A stretch of 35,035 nucleotides of DNA, from the NCBI GenBank assembly GCA_036734385.1, contig DAIMYQ010000015.1, positions 1 through 35,035 of the forward strand, given 5' to 3'. Source of the DNA: JAAYPI01 sp036734385 (GTDB lineage: Bacteria > Bacteroidota > Bacteroidia > Bacteroidales > Paludibacteraceae). The translations under genes were made by a program, and so were the position numbers. The notes under the pieces were generated by a model that made no database searches, was not told the origin of the DNA, and saw only the letters and a program-made list of their open reading frames with translations. Of the stretch, positions 15,362-24,600 are shown piece after piece (within the stretch, counting starts at the first letter, position 1; each line of letters opens with the position of its first letter).

Positions 15362-18133
15362 TTAATGAACTATAATTTTTTCTGTCCACAAAGATTCTCC
15401 ATTTTCAGAATAATCCAACAGATAAATGCCTTGCGGTGCATTCATATATTTTACGATTTCGTTGCTATTAACGGTTTCTGTGGAGATTGTTTGTCCAAGA
15501 CTATTTACAATGGTTAGTTGACCAATAGCTTTTTTGGTAGATGATGGCAAAACAATGGTAATTGGTTCATTTTGTGTCGCAGGAACAGGATATACACGCC
15601 CTGAATCTTTGCTTTTAGGGACAAACTCATAATCTAGGACACAACTAAAATAGGATGTTCCCTTTGCCGTTGAGGCTACCACGTAATAGAATCCGGAAAA
15701 CCCTTCAGGATTATAGTAATACTGATTAGTAGCCCCTACAATTGCTTCTCCATTGTGATACCACTGATAAGCGACAAAGTGTTGTTCCAAATTATCACAA
15801 AACAAGACATCATCCCATTTAGCATAAACCATAGATTTATCAATGGTAAAATTGACATTTTCAGAAGATTCGCAACCTGTTTCGTTATTTTTCACCGTTA
15901 AACTGGCAGAATAAAGTCCCGCAAACGCCCTTTCAGGTTGAGCAAAAGAGATGGTATCTGCGGGTAACAGAGCATTCTTAATATCAATAAACAAAGGTGA
16001 AGAAAAATCCAAATCGTAATAATCAGGAGAACCTTCTTCTATTTTAAAAGGAATGGATATTGTCGTAGCATCTGAGCAGGAATGAATTTCTGAAGGAACG
16101 CTGAATTTCGGTTGTGCTGAAACATTAATGGCAAATATATCCGAAGATTCGCAACCCGTTTCCTCATTTTTTACGGTTAATTTGGCACTGTAGAGATTAG
16201 CCTCCCGAATTGGTAAAGCAATCTTAATTGTATCATTTTGAGGCAATGCGGCATTTTCAATATCTGTAAATAAAGGTGAAGAAAAATCCAAATCATAATG
16301 ATCAGGAGAACCGTCTTCTACTTTAAAGGGAATAGATATTGATGTAGCATCAGAACAAGAATGAATTTCTGAAGGAATGCTGACTTTCGGTTGTGCTGAA
16401 ACATTAATGGTGAATGAATCCGAAGATTCGCAACCAGTTTCGTCGTTTCTTACCGTTAAATTAGCAGTATACAAATTAGCCGCCGCAGTTGGTAAGGGAA
16501 TCTTAATCGTATCATTTTGAGGCAATGCGGCATCTTCAATATCTGTAAATAAGGGGGAAGAAAAATCCAAATCGTAATGATTAGGAGAACCTTCTTCTAT
16601 TTTAAAAGGAATGTATATTGACACAGCATCTGAGCAGGAATGAATTTCTGAAGGAATGCTGACTTTGGGTTGCGTCAAAACATTGATATCAAAGACTTCA
16701 AAGAGAGTTTGTTTACCTGTTGAGATGGGTTGAAATAAAATATCATCCAAAGCAAAATCATTGCCTGAAGTATTAGTGCTAATATTTTCATCCACTACAG
16801 AAATGGTAATATCGTCGCAATCTTCAGGTGCTGTAAAAAAAACAATATTTTCTTTCCATATAGGAATCAGCGTTTGAGTAGTTCCCAACTGTTGCTCTTT
16901 GCCATTATATTTAATCCAAAAACTGAGTTTAGCAGGATTCGTTTCTCCTACACCAGATGCCCAATAGGAAAATCGATAGGTTTTTCCTGCTTCGATTTTC
17001 AGATTCGGGTTATTTTGACTTGTTTGTGCAATCCAGGCTGAAGATCGTTTGGTATTTCCATCAATAAAAAGCATGTATCCTCCACTATGTGGTATTACTT
17101 CCGTAAGAGATACATTTTGATTTTTGGTATTTGAACTGACAACTGCCCACCCACGATCGGAACGATTATAATCGAAAGAAGCATTTAATGCAAACTGCTC
17201 ATAATCAGTAGAAAAACCTTTATAATAAGGAATCGATATATCTTCAAAACCGCCATTTGACATAATATTATCTTCAATAACAGGTTCTTGAGATATAGTG
17301 GTTACAGAACAAATATAAGTTGTGTCTTTTTGTATGGAAACGTTTATTGCCTTATTCGTTTCTCCTGTATTCCAAAGATACTCATATCCATCAAATTGAG
17401 TCTCTAAAGTCAATGTGCTATTCTGACACGCTTGAATTTCTTCTTTACGAGGCTTAATGTATTGTACAGTGCTATTACAAGTACCCTGTGAGAAACTAAT
17501 TGCCAAACTTGCTTGTTTTTCTGATGTGGTAACAGGAATATTCTCAATACTAAACTCATAAGGAGATGTAAACGGATAAGATGTTTGCACCGTTTTTCCG
17601 GACAATAGATCCCTTACTATCAAATCTCCGAATAAAGGAGCATTGGAAAAACTTGCCTTCCCTGAGAGATTATAGGTCGAACCATCACATGTATCAACAT
17701 TAACAGTAAATTCAGGGAAGGAACAAAAAGGAGCGACAGACCACGTCCCGGTACTTTTTATCGGTGCAATTTCACCCCATCCATCAATTGTGTACATATT
17801 ACGTACTCCATCATAAGTGAGGTCATTTGTTTGGTTCCATGCACAACCCCAAGAGAATGCGGAGCAATTTGGACTCATCCGAACAAAAATAACATGTGTC
17901 CACGCCGTACTCGGAGCCTCAGCTACATAAATGTTTGAATAAATTGTTGGAGTCATCGTAACATAACCCGGAACATAATCGTTATAAAAATAAGCAACAA
18001 ACCATGCATTATCCTGATTCCAAAGAGAAGAACCTCCTGTATTAAGATATATTTTTGTTCCTCCAACAATGGGAACTGCCCAAAGAGAGTGAGCAAAAAG
18101 CAGAAAAACAATATGAATTACTATTTTCTTCAT
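15362..18133 (-). CDS. Large secreted repeat protein with T9SS sorting domain
   Basis: A 923-residue predicted T9SS cargo of unknown function. Residues 1-19 are a signal peptide (MKKIVIHIVFLLFAHSLWA). Residues 25-130 form a domain (SSLWNQDNAWFVAYFY to NMYTIDGWG) that, from memory, recurs in Bacteroidota extracellular proteins and may bind glycans. An Ig-like segment (YLWNTGETNKAI) and a jelly-roll, carbohydrate-binding-like domain (SNGGFEDI to NDFALDDILF, about 290-470) follow. Three tandem 93-residue repeats, each starting QPKxSxPSEIHSCSDA and ending NETGCESS or similar, occupy about 488-767. The C terminus (VYPVPATQNEPITIVLP onward) is a T9SS type A sorting domain. No catalytic motif is seen. 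The ATG overlaps the stop of the STN gene by 4 bases (ATGA type), so the two are translationally coupled. Confidence 0.85.
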   Translation of the reverse strand: MKKIVIHIVFLLFAHSLWAVPIVGGTKIYLNTGGSSLWNQDNAWFVAYFYNDYVPGYVTMTPTIYSNIYVAEAPSTAWTHVIFVRMSPNCSAFSWGCAWNQTNDLTYDGVRNMYTIDGWGEIAPIKSTGTWSVAPFCSFPEFTVNVDTCDGSTYNLSGKASFSNAPLFGDLIVRDLLSGKTVQTSYPFTSPYEFSIENIPVTTSEKQASLAISFSQGTCNSTVQYIKPRKEEIQACQNSTLTLETQFDGYEYLWNTGETNKAINVSIQKDTTYICSVTTISQEPVIEDNIMSNGGFEDISIPYYKGFSTDYEQFALNASFDYNRSDRGWAVVSSNTKNQNVSLTEVIPHSGGYMLFIDGNTKRSSAWIAQTSQNNPNLKIEAGKTYRFSYWASGVGETNPAKLSFWIKYNGKEQQLGTTQTLIPIWKENIVFFTAPEDCDDITISVVDENISTNTSGNDFALDDILFQPISTGKQTLFEVFDINVLTQPKVSIPSEIHSCSDAVSIYIPFKIEEGSPNHYDLDFSSPLFTDIEDAALPQNDTIKIPLPTAAANLYTANLTVRNDETGCESSDSFTINVSAQPKVSIPSEIHSCSDATSISIPFKVEDGSPDHYDLDFSSPLFTDIENAALPQNDTIKIALPIREANLYSAKLTVKNEETGCESSDIFAINVSAQPKFSVPSEIHSCSDATTISIPFKIEEGSPDYYDLDFSSPLFIDIKNALLPADTISFAQPERAFAGLYSASLTVKNNETGCESSENVNFTIDKSMVYAKWDDVLFCDNLEQHFVAYQWYHNGEAIVGATNQYYYNPEGFSGFYYVVASTAKGTSYFSCVLDYEFVPKSKDSGRVYPVPATQNEPITIVLPSSTKKAIGQLTIVNSLGQTISTETVNSNEIVKYMNAPQGIYLLDYSENGESLWTEKIIVH
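15836..16672 (-). repeat. Three tandem 279-bp coding repeats
   Basis: Units at about 16672-16394, 16393-16115 and 16114-15836. The conserved block TGAATTTCTG recurs at plus-strand 16641, 16362 and 16083, exactly 279 bases (93 codons) apart. Long stretches are nearly identical in DNA as well as protein, which suggests recent duplication or ongoing gene conversion. Confidence 0.92.
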
Positions 18134-19428
18134 TTCCTTATAATTACAGGGACTTGTATGCTGTTTCTGTGTTCTACCTTCACTTCTTTGTAGGTAGTAT
18201 CGGCTTTTACAAAATCAAATAAATCGCGACAATTGGTCTTCCTTATTGACTTCATTTTATCCAATTGTAAATTAACTCCTATACGTACACCGATAGCATA
18301 ATTTTCTGTACTGTAGTTTCCAAAAGTGGTAACCATTAATTCTGTACGTTTACCGAAATCTACCAAACAACCTACCTCTGCGAACCCACCATAAGAAAGG
18401 TTTAAGTCAAACACGCCTGACTCTCCTGCAAGAATCTCATCTTCAAAACGTCCGGGTAAATTTTCTAGTGTTAAATTCCATTGAGGATAATAACCCTTAT
18501 TGTGAATCGTTCCCGATGTTACGGTATAATTTGCGTAAACAGGCAAACCAACTTTACCTCCAATAGAAGCCCATAAAGCAATCTTTTCATTCAAATTGTG
18601 TCGAAATTGCAAAGCCAATGGGATTTCTATAAACAAACTTTTCCGGACTTCTTTTCTATCAGATGTCGCAGCAATGTGATCATAGGACTCACCCTCCGAA
18701 TCTTTTTGGTGATATTCAACAGTTGTATAATTGAGTACATAAGAGGATTGGTATGAAGCTAATCCGATACCGGAACCTACTCCCCAAGAAGGACGGAAGA
18801 AGTAGGAATAACCAAGTTGGGCATTAGCATGCCAGGCTCCGATAGGATATGTTTCTTTCACTATTTGTTTGAGAACTCCATATCCACCTCCAATAGTCAC
18901 TTGAACATAAGAGCCTTTTCCTTTTCGCGGATGCCTAGGGGGCAACAAAGTTGTGTCGCATTTTTGTTTAAAAATACTATCAACAGAGATTGTATCAATA
19001 ACCTGTTTTGTTTCATAGGAAATGATTGTGCTGTCATGCCAAACAATTTCTGTTTTCGGTACTTCTTTTTCTACTTTTATAGGGGGATTTTCTGCCTGTT
19101 TTTCTGTTTTTTGACTATTCCGCAAAGCTGACGTTCCTACAATGATAGTTCGATTTTGAATTTTATAGGGAAGACCTCGCAAAACGAAAACTTTGTTTAA
19201 AACAGTTTCCAATTTCACTTTTTTGAAAGAGACGGAGACTTTATCCTTTCCCAGAAAATCGGAGGGCTTGTATACAATAGAATACCCTGTTTGCCGCTCG
19301 ATTTCGTGCAAAACCGAGGCAAGGCTACTCTGTCTAAACTCTTTGGTAACAATTTGTGCCTGAAGAGGCGTTATCACGGAGAGTAAAAGAGCAATCAGGA
19401 TACTATGTAGTATTCTGTTAATCACCAA
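18130..19428 (-). CDS. STN-domain protein with probable outer-membrane beta-barrel
   Basis: A 432-residue protein. The signal peptide ends near PLQAQ (about 25). Residues 26-100 match the secretin/TonB short N-terminal (STN) domain: VTKEFRQSSLASVLHEI, GYSIVYKPSDF, KVSVSFKKVKLETVL, LPYKIQNRTIIV. In FecA- and SusC-type receptors this domain contacts the FecR anti-sigma factor in the periplasm. A polar linker follows (about 105-175), then a Gly/aromatic-rich region with alternating strands (VQVTIGGGYGVL, ANAQLGYSYFF, GVGSGIGLASYQ, AIGVRIGVNLQL) that looks like a small barrel. There is no TonB box, plug or 22-strand barrel. It lies 3 bases after fecR and overlaps the cargo gene. I infer a signal transducer rather than a transporter. 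Confidence 0.8.
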   Translation of the reverse strand: MVINRILHSILIALLLSVITPLQAQIVTKEFRQSSLASVLHEIERQTGYSIVYKPSDFLGKDKVSVSFKKVKLETVLNKVFVLRGLPYKIQNRTIIVGTSALRNSQKTEKQAENPPIKVEKEVPKTEIVWHDSTIISYETKQVIDTISVDSIFKQKCDTTLLPPRHPRKGKGSYVQVTIGGGYGVLKQIVKETYPIGAWHANAQLGYSYFFRPSWGVGSGIGLASYQSSYVLNYTTVEYHQKDSEGESYDHIAATSDRKEVRKSLFIEIPLALQFRHNLNEKIALWASIGGKVGLPVYANYTVTSGTIHNKGYYPQWNLTLENLPGRFEDEILAGESGVFDLNLSYGGFAEVGCLVDFGKRTELMVTTFGNYSTENYAIGVRIGVNLQLDKMKSIRKTNCRDLFDFVKADTTYKEVKVEHRNSIQVPVIIRK

Positions 19429-19431
19429 CTT

Positions 19432-20406
19432 CTAATTAATGGTAATTGTATTTCCTTGTCGCTCTACCTGCATCGGAACCAACTCCTTCAAGGCCGACAA
19501 AATTTCATCCACATTTTCGTTATTACGAAATGAAACACGTACTTCTTCGTTTAAAATCTGTTCTGAATTTACACGGATATCGACGTTGAATTTTCGATTA
19601 AGTTTGCTGAAAAGATCAGACATCGCAATATTGTCATATTCGATATTGTTTTCTTTCCAAGCACAAGACTGTTCAGCAAGAGCATCCAATTCTACAAACT
19701 CTTCTTTTTTCTTATCAAAACTAAGGGTTTGGTCTGGAGTCATATGCCGAACTTCATTGCTACATTCAACTCTCACCGAACCTTCAACCAAAGCCGCTGT
19801 AATCAATTTTTCATCAGGATAAGCAGATAAATCAAACTTTGTTCCCAATACCGTCAGTTCATAATCTCCCGAACGTACCACAAAAGGCTTACCATTTTTC
19901 TTGGTTACCTCGAAATATCCTTCGCCGTTAAGTTCTACTTCACGTTTTTTATTGAAATCGCTACCATAACTTAATGTAGATCCGGCATTCAGCCAAACTT
20001 TCGTTCCGTCGGATAGCGTAATTTGACCTTTTCCTCCATAAGCAACTTCAAATACGTAACGATGTTGAGAAGCTTCTTCTCTTTTTTGCCAGAAAAATAT
20101 ACCCGAAACAGCAACAAGCAAAACAGCTACCGCTGCGGCAACAGACATCCAAGGAATGTGACGTTTGGGAGTAAACGGAATAACCACGGATTCCGAAATC
20201 TGCATGTTACTTTTGAGTTTTTCCCAAGCAGCACGGGTAGAAACATCAGCAGATTTTTTCCTCCAAGCTTCTTCGTAAGCACGAAATTGTGTTTCGTTTT
20301 CCGTATTTTCGGTGATAAAGGCAAATAAACGGCACTCATCTTCCGGACTTATATTTCCTGTGAAATAAGCCTCTGCCAATGCCCTAAAATCGATATTCAT
20401 ATCCAT
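19432..20406 (-). CDS. FecR-family anti-sigma factor
   Basis: A 324-residue single-pass protein. Residues 1-80 are the cytoplasmic sigma-binding part (ALAEAYFTGNISPEDE, with Trp-containing EEAWRK and AAWEKLK). Residues 84-106 are a membrane segment (MSVAAAVAVLLVAVSGIFFW). The periplasmic FecR domain starts near GGKGQITLSDGTKVWLNAGS and includes GEGYFEVTK and VLGTKFDLSAY. The C-terminal DUF4974-like part (DLFSKLNRKFNVDI to TITIN) mirrors an STN fold. It holds its sigma factor inactive until a signal from an STN-bearing outer-membrane partner arrives; the next gene encodes such a protein. A second Met two codons in (MNIDF) is an equally plausible start. Confidence 0.93.
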   Translation of the reverse strand: MDMNIDFRALAEAYFTGNISPEDECRLFAFITENTENETQFRAYEEAWRKKSADVSTRAAWEKLKSNMQISESVVIPFTPKRHIPWMSVAAAVAVLLVAVSGIFFWQKREEASQHRYVFEVAYGGKGQITLSDGTKVWLNAGSTLSYGSDFNKKREVELNGEGYFEVTKKNGKPFVVRSGDYELTVLGTKFDLSAYPDEKLITAALVEGSVRVECSNEVRHMTPDQTLSFDKKKEEFVELDALAEQSCAWKENNIEYDNIAMSDLFSKLNRKFNVDIRVNSEQILNEEVRVSFRNNENVDEILSALKELVPMQVERQGNTITIN

Positions 20407-20555
20407 AAATTCACCTATTACTTAGCAGTAAGACAATTAAATAGTCCATTTCCCCAACCTGAAATAGATCAATTAATCTAAATTTAACATTATTTAGTTG
20501 ATCCCGTTTCATGGGACGGGAGAAAAACCCAAACCAAGATGTATAAAACGATATT

Positions 20556-21116
20556 CTACTTTCCATTGATTTGTGATGAAAAAATGGAAACCGCCTTTGC
20601 TATATGTTTTTCTACCATAGTAGTTGATATATTCAGCTGATCGGCTATTTCTTTGTTTTTGAGCCCATTCATTCGGCTTAATACAAAAACCTCGCGACAA
20701 CGTTGCGGGAGTGTATCCATTACCTTTTCCACTTGACTTTTCAAGTCATTATACAAACAAGAATAATCGGTATTGCTAGCAAAATCTTTTGCATACAAAC
20801 GTTCATCTCCTTGTAAATTTTCTAAAAATTCGATGGAAGAAATATCCACCAAAGCGATATGCTTTAAATGATTGAGACAGGCATTGCGTACCATGGTGAA
20901 AAGCAAAGAGGCAATATTTGGATTTCGGATTTCGGAACGCATTTCCCATATTTTCAGGAAACATTCCTGAGTAATATCCTCTGCTGTGGTTTCATCGACA
21001 AAACGAGACGCAAAATGACGCAAACGAGGATAATAACTTTTGAATAAAAACTCAAAAGCCCGCTGATTTCCTTGTTGAATCTCAGATAACAATATTTCGG
21101 GTTGTGAAAAATCCAT
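20556..21116 (-). CDS. ECF RNA polymerase sigma factor (FecI-like)
   Basis: A 186-residue sigma-70 family factor of the extracytoplasmic group. Region 2 covers AFEFLFKSYYPRLRHFA and TTAEDITQECFLKIWE; region 4 covers LPQRCREVFVLSRM and the helix-turn-helix LKNKEIADQLNIST. I start it at MDFSQPE (ATG complement at 21114-21116) instead of an ATG 21 codons upstream, because a TATCTTTG -7 element lies between them and the extra residues are not sigma-like. FecR follows after 149 bases. It probably directs transcription of its own locus and perhaps the cargo. It could be relevant to PorX, which in Porphyromonas works with an ECF sigma factor, but nothing here proves that. Confidence 0.9.
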   Translation of the reverse strand: MDFSQPEILLSEIQQGNQRAFEFLFKSYYPRLRHFASRFVDETTAEDITQECFLKIWEMRSEIRNPNIASLLFTMVRNACLNHLKHIALVDISSIEFLENLQGDERLYAKDFASNTDYSCLYNDLKSQVEKVMDTLPQRCREVFVLSRMNGLKNKEIADQLNISTTMVEKHIAKAVSIFSSQINGK

Positions 21117-21134
21117 AGTTTGCTTGAGGTCAAA

Positions 21135-21142
21135 CAAAGATA
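21135..21142 (-). promoter_or_regulatory. -7 promoter element of the sigma factor gene
   Basis: Minus-strand TATCTTTG, 18 bases before the chosen ATG. No good -33 at the expected spacing is visible. A start site would lie only about 12 bases upstream of the ATG. Confidence 0.4.
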
Positions 21143-21238
21143 GAAAATTTGCGAAACAAACTAGTCTTTTACCCTTCAAATGTTATTGCATCGAAAAAAT
21201 ATCAAATAAATTATAAATTAAATGTGCCTAGATAAGCA

Positions 21239-21598
21239 CTAAAAACTACCTGTAGACAACAAAACCAATGTACAAGCCTCTTCTACTTGGATTCCTTTTT
21301 CTTCCAAACGAGATTTGAACTCAGGATTTTCTGTTCCCGGATTGAATATAACCCGTTGAGGTTTCAGCTGTTCGATATAGTCATAATATTCAGGCTGATT
21401 ATTTTTGCCCAAATATATGCTTACGGTATGAATAGCGGGATAAAGTATTTTTTCCGTATCAATGGAAACTCCTGCCACTAGACCTTTTCTTAGCCCCAAG
21501 GCTTTCACTGTGTATCCATGGTTGACCAACTTTGTAATTGCCTTGAATGAATAGCGTTCAGGATTTTCAGACGCTCCGATAACTACTGTTTTTTTCAT
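21239..21598 (-). CDS. CoA-binding domain protein (CoA_binding_2)
   Basis: A 119-residue single-domain protein with a Rossmann fold. MKKTVVIGASENPERYSFKA at the N terminus is the nucleotide-binding beta-alpha unit, and VIFNPGTENPEF followed by VEEACTLVLLSTG is the characteristic C-terminal part of the YccU-like family. It is small, cytoplasmic and of unknown biochemical role; related domains bind CoA in acyl-CoA synthetases. It follows the 1418-residue acyl-CoA enzyme on the same strand after 60 bases, so the shared CoA theme may be functional or accidental. Confidence 0.88.
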   Translation of the reverse strand: MKKTVVIGASENPERYSFKAITKLVNHGYTVKALGLRKGLVAGVSIDTEKILYPAIHTVSIYLGKNNQPEYYDYIEQLKPQRVIFNPGTENPEFKSRLEEKGIQVEEACTLVLLSTGSF

Positions 21599-21658
21599 AC
21601 AAAAATTGTTACAGAAAATTTATTTTCTCTTATGCAAAATATTATTTACCACTCAAAA

Positions 21659-24600
21659 TCAAACAATCATTTCTTTTTCAGCATTTTTAATCATGAAATG
21701 TAGTCTATTAAAGATGTTCGCTTCACCCATTCCACTATCAAAATCGAGAAATAATAAATTCAATGAAGGATACAACTCGCGGGTACGTTTTTCTATTCCT
21801 TTTGAAATAATCTGGTTGGCAATACAACCAAAAGGTTGCAAACTGACTACATTATTAACTCCCGAATCAGCAAATTGAGCAAATTCGGCAGGAATACGCC
21901 AACCTTCGCCAAACTGAGCATTTAAATTAATAATTTTGGATGCTTTCAGTGCATCCTTATGGGGATTTCCAACCGGATGATAATAAGGAAAAACTTGCAC
22001 TTTTGACTCCATTTTTCGAATAATACTAAAGACATATTTTTCAATCGTATTCATGAAAAATTTGGAAGAAGTCCTTCTGGAAATATTACCCGAAACACGT
22101 GCTTCTCTGCTGGCAAACGTTTCTGTAAAGAATTCGGTTAACGCAGGTATAACAGGCTCTACTCCCCTTGAAACCAACCAGTTGGTAATATTTTTGTGTC
22201 CAAAATTATTGTACTTTACATAAATTTCACCCACAATCCCAATTTTAGGAATTTCTTTTCGATTGTTTGCTTTGGTAAATTCGTGAGCAGCCTTTTCCGC
22301 CAAATCATAAAAAGCGGATGCATTATTTTGTTGCAAAGCTTGTATACCAAGTTCGATATATTTTTGCTTGAGTTTTTCGGCAATGCCTTCTTCTACTTCA
22401 CGAGGAGCCGTTGCATAGTACATTTTGGATAAACAATCGGCATATGCCATACAAGCGGCTATTGATTTTATCACTTTCCGCCATTTTATTTCAAAACCGG
22501 ATTGTTCATTCATAGCTCCGCCACTGCCAACTGCTACCGAAATAACAGGGATATCATCGTACCCTGCCGAAATCATAGCCTTTTTCATCAAAGTGATATA
22601 GTTCGAAGCTCGGCATTGACCACCTGTTTGTGTTATTCCCAAAGCAATTTCATCACTTTTGTATTTTCCACTATTCAATGCTTTCATCACATCACCCACA
22701 ACTAAAGTTGCCGGATAACAAATTTCGTTATTCGAATATTTCAGTCCTAATTCAGCCGATTGTTGGTCACTTGGCGGTAAATTTTCCGCATTATATCCCA
22801 ACAGCCCGAAAGCTGTGGGGATAAATGGAGAATAAAAATCAGCAAACCAAGGCACCAAGATTTTTCTGTCCTTATCCTTCTTTTCGAAAGGAGGCGTATG
22901 AATAGCACGTAAATTCTTGGAAAACGTCCTATTATCTTTAAATTTCAAACTTTCAATGAGCGATCTGATTCGCAAACGCGTAGAACCTATATTGTTTATA
23001 TCATCAACCTTCAACAAGGTTGCATTTTTGCCTTTCCGGCTAAGAATATCAGTAATCTCGTCCAAAATAAAAGCATCCGGACCACAACCAAAAGATGTTA
23101 TTTCAATGTAGTGAACATTGGCAGGAGCATTTGCTGCCCAAAGAGCCGATTTTATAATTCGGTTAGTATATGCCCATTGCATAACGCTTTGTACATTTTC
23201 GGCTGTAGGATCGACATCACGAACAATGTCTTCCGTAATTACATCTACCCCAAAATCGGCTATCAAATCGGCTATCTTATGTTGTATTAACGGATCGGTA
23301 TGATAAGGACGACCTGCCAATAAAACTACCAAACGTTCTTCGGCATTGGCTTTTTCCAATACGTTTTTGCAGTTGTTGTTCAGTTGTTCTTCATAGGTTT
23401 CTTGAGCCTTTAAAGCTCCATCAAAGGCTTTCCCTATTTCTTTAGAGCCAAGTTCAGGCAATAATGAGCGAAGGTACTCAACACAAGCTTTTTTCATCAA
23501 TTTCCGGTCTTTAAATGTAAAGGTCGGGGCATCAAACGAAATACCGAATTGTTTTTTCGGATTAATAGCACTTCTAATTACTTCAGAATAACCGGTAACA
23601 ATAGGACAATTATAGCTATTTGCTATTTTTTCATCTTCTTGATTTTCATACACTACAAAAGGCATGAAAATGCGGTCAACTTTTTTATCTATCAAATTTA
23701 AAACATGACCATTGGCTAATTTGGCAGGAAAACAAATATTATCAGCCATCACGGTACTAAGTCCTTTTTCGTACAATTTCATGGTAGAAGGGTCGGAAAG
23801 CACCACTCTGATACCACAAGCAGAAAAAAGAGCATGCCAAAACGGATAATTTTCATACATACCAAGAGCACGAGGAATGCCAATGGTCAATTTACTATTT
23901 TCAACGCTTGGTCTGTCAAACAATAAATGATATTTGTCTGCATACAAATTATGTCCCTTGGCTTTTTTATCCCCACTATTGGAAAATACTTTTTCGCACT
24001 TATTGCCGGCAAAATACTGACCTCCGTTTTCAAAATGGAAACGAGTAACCGTGCATTGGTTTTCACATCCTTTGCACAAAGATATTTTTCCGGTATAAGA
24101 TTGTGGCTTTACCAAATCGACCAATGGAATGGCACTCGCCACGTCTTTTTTTATTTTTTTACGAGCAAAAAGAGCAGCCCCATAAGCACCCATCAATTCG
24201 GGATAATCCGTTATCATTACGGTTTTGCCAATTTCTATTTCTAATGCTCTGATAATGGAAATATTACGGAACGTTCCCCCTTGAACCATCACACAATCGC
24301 CCAAATCGGCAATATTTTTGAGTTTCAAAACTTTATTTAAACAGTTTTTGATGACAGAATAACCCAATCCTGCAGAAATATCGGCGACAGAAGCTCCTTC
24401 ACGCAACGATTGTTTTACTTTCGAATTCATAAAGACCGTACAACGCGTTCCCAAATCGCACGGATGTTTTGATTTTATAGCAATTTTTGAAAAATTAGTT
24501 GGAGTTTGATTCAACGATTGAGCAAATGTTTCGATAAATGAACCACAACCCGAGGAGCAAGCTTCATTAATTTCCAACCGCTTAATAGCCCCATTTTCGA

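Noticed and set aside
20502..20521. Hairpin TCCCGT/ACGGGA between sigma and fecR
   Set aside because: Only a 6-bp stem with no T tract on the minus strand, so not supported as a terminator; FecR is expected to be co-expressed with the sigma factor.
21117..21179. Longer start for the ECF sigma factor
   Set aside because: The added 21 residues do not resemble a sigma factor, and a -7 element lies within them. The ATG at 21116 fits family starts better.
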